DNA from: JBHELG01 sp046263195 | Lineage (GTDB): Bacteria; Actinomycetota; Nitriliruptoria; Nitriliruptorales; JAHWKO01 | Assembly: GCA_046263195.1 (NCBI GenBank) | Contig: JBHELG010000106.1 | Span: 1 to 16,172, forward strand | Direction: 5' to 3' | Length of the DNA stretch: 16,172 nt | Part shown: one piece after another, positions 13,612 to 16,172 of the stretch | Numbering within the stretch: position 1 is the first letter of the stretch | Layout: every line of letters starts with the position of its first letter | Translations under genes and position numbers: made by a program | The notes under the pieces: model-generated | What the model was told of the DNA's origin: nothing | The model's input: only the letters and a program-made list of their open reading frames with translations | The model's database searches: none

Positions 13612-13899
13612 ATGGCCAGCATAGAAGTCATTCCCATCGGCTCGGGAGAGTTCCAGGTCGAGGTTCACGACGACGCGGGGCAGTCAACACATCAGGTCGT
13701 CGTCCCCGAGGGATACATGGAGGAATTGGGGGTCGAGGACGCGGCCATGCAGGACCTCGTCCGCGAATCGTTCCGCTTCCTGCTCGAACGGGAACCGAAG
13801 GAGTCGATCCAAGGGGAATTCGAGCTCCCGACGATCGCCGAATTCTTCCCGGAGTATCCCGAGGAGATCAAGGATCGGGTCGGGTCCCGCGAGTCGTAG
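13612..13899 (+). CDS. Small acidic conserved-type protein, function unknown
   Basis: The 95-aa product starts at ATG 13612 behind an excellent AGGGGAGGTGA site. It begins MASIEVIPIGSGEFQVEVHD, a probable beta-rich part. HQVVVPEGYMEELGVED follows, then a helical part with VRESFRFLLEREPKESI and a C-terminal FELPTIAEFFPEYPEEI. The alternating pattern, high acidity and consistent third-position bias mark a real gene. I recall similar small proteins with an S/D-FEFLLEREP...FPEYP core in other actinobacteria but no assigned function. No signal peptide, membrane segment, cysteine pair or catalytic motif is visible. It precedes proS by 111 bp, and an independent promoter in between argues against a single tight operon. 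Confidence 0.8.
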   Translation: MASIEVIPIGSGEFQVEVHDDAGQSTHQVVVPEGYMEELGVEDAAMQDLVRESFRFLLEREPKESIQGEFELPTIAEFFPEYPEEIKDRVGSRES

Positions 13900-13912
13900 G
13901 TGGGAGACGGGA

Positions 13913-13947
13913 CTCGAGGTCTCGGCTTGCCCGGAGAAGACCGCGAG
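13913..13947 (+). terminator. Hairpin between the acidic small gene and proS
   Basis: CTCG-A-GGTCT (13913-13922) pairs with AGACC-G-CGAG (13938-13947) with a single A/G mismatch and a 15-nt loop, just after the stop at 13899. There is no T-tract, so it is a possible weak terminator or RNA-stabilising hairpin. Confidence 0.35.
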
Positions 13948-13996
13948 CCCGGTGGGCCCTGATATGCCTGCACACGCCGGGATGTGCCGGCGACGG

Positions 13997-14002
13997 TAGG
14001 GT
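13997..14002 (+). promoter_or_regulatory. Probable -10 box giving a leaderless proS mRNA
   Basis: TAGGGT (TANNNT class) ends 8 bp before the ATG at 14011, and there is no Shine-Dalgarno between them. This spacing places the transcription start at or next to the A of the ATG, as in leaderless actinobacterial transcripts. No -35 match is evident. Confidence 0.5.
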
Positions 14003-14010
14003 GCGGCGCC

Positions 14011-15474
14011 ATGAGCGCGAACGGCAGGCCGCAACGAACTCGTGACCTCGGCGTCACCCCCCAGAGCGAGGATTTCTCGGCCTGGTACAACGAGCTGGTT
14101 CTCAAGGCCGAGCTCGCTGACCGTGGCCCCACGAAGGGCACGATGGTCATCCGACCCTACGGCTACCGGGTGTGGGAGCTGCTGCAGGCCCGACTCGACA
14201 CGATGTTCAAGGAGACTGGGCACGAGAACGCGTACTTTCCGCTGCTCATCCCCATGGGCTTCCTGCAACGTGAAGCGGAGCACGTGGAGGGCTTCTCGCC
14301 AGAGCTGGCAGTCGTGACGCACGGTGGCGGAAAGGAACTCGAGGAGCCGCTCGTCGTACGCCCCACCTCCGAGACCGTCATCGGCGAGATGTACAGCAAA
14401 TGGATCTCCTCGTACCGCGACCTGCCTGTCCTCATCAATCAGTGGGCGAACGTCGTGCGCTGGGAGCTGCGCCCGCGCCTGTTCCTGCGCACAACGGAGT
14501 TCCTATGGCAGGAGGGTCACACCGCTCATGCGGAGGAGGGGGAGGCAAGGGAGGAGACCCTGCGCATGCTTGATGTGTACGACACGTTCGCGCGGGAGGT
14601 CGCCGCCATCCCGACGATCAAGGGTGAGAAGACCCCGGGCGAGCGCTTCCCTGGGGCGGTGAACACGTACTCCATCGAGGGGCTCATGCGTGACGGCAGG
14701 GCGTTGCAGTCCGCCACCTCTCACTATCTGGGCACGAACTTCTCGCGCGCGTTCAACATCACCTTTCAGGACGAGAACAACGAGCTGCGCCACTGCCATA
14801 CGACCTCATGGGGCATGAGCACCCGCATGATCGGCGCGGTCATCATGGCCCACGGCGACGACCTCGGGCTCGTGCTCCCGCCCGGGCTTGCCCCCTACCA
14901 GGTCGTCATCACGACCATCGGCCGGGGCGACCAGCTCAGCCGGGTGCGGGAGGCCGCCCACAGGCTCTCCAGAGAGGTCGCCAAGCAGGGGGTTCGAGTC
15001 CACGTAGACGACCGCGAGGACGTCACGCCGGGCTACAAGTTCAACGACTGGGAGCTGCGGGGTGTGCCAGTCCGGGTCGAGCTCGGCCCCCGCGAGGTGG
15101 AGGCAGGCACCGCCCTTCTTGCCCAGCGCATCGGCCAGGAGAGCAAAGACACGGTCGCCCTCACCACGCTCGCTGCAGATCTGCCCACGCACCTGCGCGA
15201 CTATCACACCCTCCTGCTCGGACGGGCCACGGCCTACCGGGACTCGCGCAGCGATGAGGTCGATGTTTGGGATGACTTCGTCGCGCAGGTGCAGGCGGGG
15301 TTCGCCTATGCGCTGCACTGCGGGCGCCCCGAGTGTGAGGACGAGATCAAGGCCGAGACGGCCGCAACGCCTCGCTGCGTGCCATCGGAACGGGTCGACG
15401 AGTCGGGGCTTTGCATCCGCTGCGGAGAACGCTCCGCGTACGGAAGGCGAGTCCTCTTCGCTCGGGCCTACTAG
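14011..15474 (+). CDS. proS: Prolyl-tRNA synthetase, archaeal/eukaryal type
   Basis: ProRS is a class II synthetase that charges tRNA-Pro with proline. The 487-aa product opens with LGVTPQSEDFSAWYNELVLK, typical of the archaeal/eukaryal-type enzyme. The TSE loop is at 119-121, motif 2 RWELRPRLFLRTTEFLWQEG at 150-169 and motif 3 SWGMSTRMIG at 266-275, with Arg272. There is no editing insertion between motifs 2 and 3, unlike the longer bacterial-type enzyme. The C-terminal extension has a CX4C...CX2C zinc set (Cys437, Cys442, Cys468, Cys471) and ends in Tyr487, as expected for this type. A GTG at 13984 is in frame, but ATG 14011 fits the leaderless promoter and the family start. The downstream phosphatase starts 10 bp after the stop. 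Confidence 0.95.
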   Translation: MSANGRPQRTRDLGVTPQSEDFSAWYNELVLKAELADRGPTKGTMVIRPYGYRVWELLQARLDTMFKETGHENAYFPLLIPMGFLQREAEHVEGFSPELAVVTHGGGKELEEPLVVRPTSETVIGEMYSKWISSYRDLPVLINQWANVVRWELRPRLFLRTTEFLWQEGHTAHAEEGEAREETLRMLDVYDTFAREVAAIPTIKGEKTPGERFPGAVNTYSIEGLMRDGRALQSATSHYLGTNFSRAFNITFQDENNELRHCHTTSWGMSTRMIGAVIMAHGDDLGLVLPPGLAPYQVVITTIGRGDQLSRVREAAHRLSREVAKQGVRVHVDDREDVTPGYKFNDWELRGVPVRVELGPREVEAGTALLAQRIGQESKDTVALTTLAADLPTHLRDYHTLLLGRATAYRDSRSDEVDVWDDFVAQVQAGFAYALHCGRPECEDEIKAETAATPRCVPSERVDESGLCIRCGERSAYGRRVLFARAY

Positions 15475-15484
15475 GCGTGGGCCC

Positions 15485-16172
15485 GTGGTCACGGTCATCC
15501 TCGTGCGTCACGCCGTGACTGCCGCGACTGGCAAGCGGCTGGGGGGACGGACGCCTGCACCCTTGAGCGAGGAGGGTCGGGCGCAGGCCACGGTCGCCGC
15601 CGATCGCCTCGCCGAGCTGCCGGTGAAGGCCGTCTACTCCTCGCCGATGGTGCGGACTATGGAGACCGCCGACGAGATCGCCCGCCGGCACGGCCTCGAG
15701 GTGCGTGAACTCGAGGGTGTGCAGGAGTTCGACTACGGGACCTGGACCGACCGACCGCTCGGTCAGCTCAGGCGCACGAAGTTGTGGCGCGCGATACAGG
15801 GCGCCCCGAGCAGGGTCACCTTTCCCAAGGGAGAATCGTTCCGCGAGGCGCAGACGAGAGCGGTCGAAGCCCTCGAGGGCCTCGTGCGACGGCACTCCGA
15901 CCGGGCTCTTGTGGTCGTCGTCAGCCATGCCGACGTCATCAAGTCGATCGTCGCCCACTACGCGGGTATCCCGCTTGACATGTTTCAACGTCTCGTGGTG
16001 GGACCCACGTCCGTTTCGGTGCTGTCGCTGCCACGGGAGGGACCGCCGAGCGTGTTGCGCCTGAACGACACCGGCTCGCTCACGCCGCCACCGTCTGAAC
16101 GCAGCCGGGGAGCGGCCGGAGGCGGCGGGAGGGCGGGCAGGAGCGGGGACGCCGCCGGAGGCGGCGGGAGGG
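15485..16172 (+). CDS. Histidine phosphatase (phosphoglycerate mutase-like), 3' end outside the window
   Basis: This frame starts at GTG 15485 and is open to the window end (229 residues seen). It belongs to the histidine phosphatase superfamily. The catalytic RHA motif has His9 in place of the usual RHG context, Arg57 lies in SSPMVRTMET, acidic Glu81 in QEFDYGTW and the second His148 in VVVVSHADVIKS. The overall pattern with VLRLNDTGSL near the end resembles the MSMEG_4193 family common in actinobacteria. Its substrate is unknown. That family normally ends soon after NDTG. Here translation continues into Gly/Ala/Arg-rich sequence from residue 209, encoded by two palindromic 39-bp repeat copies. 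The start has no clear ribosome site and is 10 bp after proS, so co-transcription is likely. Confidence 0.85.
   Translation, partial: MVTVILVRHAVTAATGKRLGGRTPAPLSEEGRAQATVAADRLAELPVKAVYSSPMVRTMETADEIARRHGLEVRELEGVQEFDYGTWTDRPLGQLRRTKLWRAIQGAPSRVTFPKGESFREAQTRAVEALEGLVRRHSDRALVVVVSHADVIKSIVAHYAGIPLDMFQRLVVGPTSVSVLSLPREGPPSVLRLNDTGSLTPPPSERSRGAAGGGGRAGRSGDAAGGGGR
16111..16172 (+). repeat. Two copies of the 39-bp palindromic repeat in the phosphatase ORF
   Basis: Copy A (AGCGGCC-GGA-GGCGGCG from 16111, with two mismatched stem pairs) and copy B (CGCCGCC-GGA-GGCGGCG, 16150-16166, a perfect stem) are 39 bp apart. Both are followed by the GGGAGGG tail. The window cuts copy B within the tail. Spacing, stem, loop length and tail match the pair at 6270-6340, where the loop is GAA. 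They are read in frame by the phosphatase ORF as Ala-Ala-Gly-rich units of 13 codons. Confidence 0.82.

Noticed and set aside
13165..13668. Minus-strand ORF of 167 aa across the spacer before the acidic small gene
   Set aside because: Arg/Ser/Ala-rich composition, crosses several inverted repeats and the likely promoter, and lies antisense to better-supported frames.

Overview
The window is high-GC DNA from one bacterium. Gene content and order (lepA-hemW, then hrcA-dnaJ-rsmE-phoH-ybeY-CNNM-cdd-era, then proS and an MSMEG_4193-like phosphatase), frequent GTG starts, very GC-rich third codon positions and GTGA stop/start overlaps all point to the Actinobacteriota. The archaeal/eukaryal-type prolyl-tRNA synthetase without an editing insertion would suit a deep branch such as Acidimicrobiia, but that placement is an inference. 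No phage, transposase, CRISPR array, tRNA or rRNA was found. This is mostly core housekeeping sequence, and the unusual material is in the repeats and spacers.

Layout: 1-150 is a 61-bp tandem repeat. 228-3319 holds lepA and hemW, translationally coupled. 3337-3612 is a small minus-strand membrane protein converging on hemW. 3613-4033 is a divergent spacer. 4034-6259 is hrcA-dnaJ (heat-shock repressor and Hsp40). 6270-6340 is a two-copy 39-bp palindromic repeat. 6355-7077 is rsmE (16S rRNA methyltransferase). 7113-7253 is a repeat-rich, hairpin-rich leader ahead of a small zinc-ribbon-like gene (7263-7514). 7559-11947 is phoH-ybeY-CNNM/CorC-cdd-era, a ribosome and RNA maturation cluster with many touching or overlapping genes. 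11941-12882 is a minus-strand cation diffusion facilitator whose 3' end overlaps that of era. 12883-13611 holds spacers and one small doubtful ORF. 13612-13899 is a small acidic conserved-looking protein, 14011-15474 is proS with an apparently leaderless start, and 15485 to the window end is a histidine phosphatase running off the edge.

Functionally, lepA, ybeY, era and rsmE all act on the ribosome or its RNA. hrcA and dnaJ belong to protein quality control, hemW to heme handling, cdd to pyrimidine salvage, and the CNNM and CDF proteins to divalent-metal transport.

The most interesting signal is a family of short palindromic elements: a stem of about CGCCGCC/GGCGGCG with a 3-nt loop, followed by a GGGAGGGCGGG tail. 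They are arranged as 39-bp (13-codon) units. They occur as a pair before rsmE and as a pair in frame at the 3' end of the phosphatase ORF. A single diverged copy lies inside hemW, where it coincides with an apparent insertion of about 26 residues. A second candidate is the leader before the zinc-ribbon gene, which could form mutually exclusive hairpins just upstream of its Shine-Dalgarno sequence. Neither shows a proven function from sequence alone.
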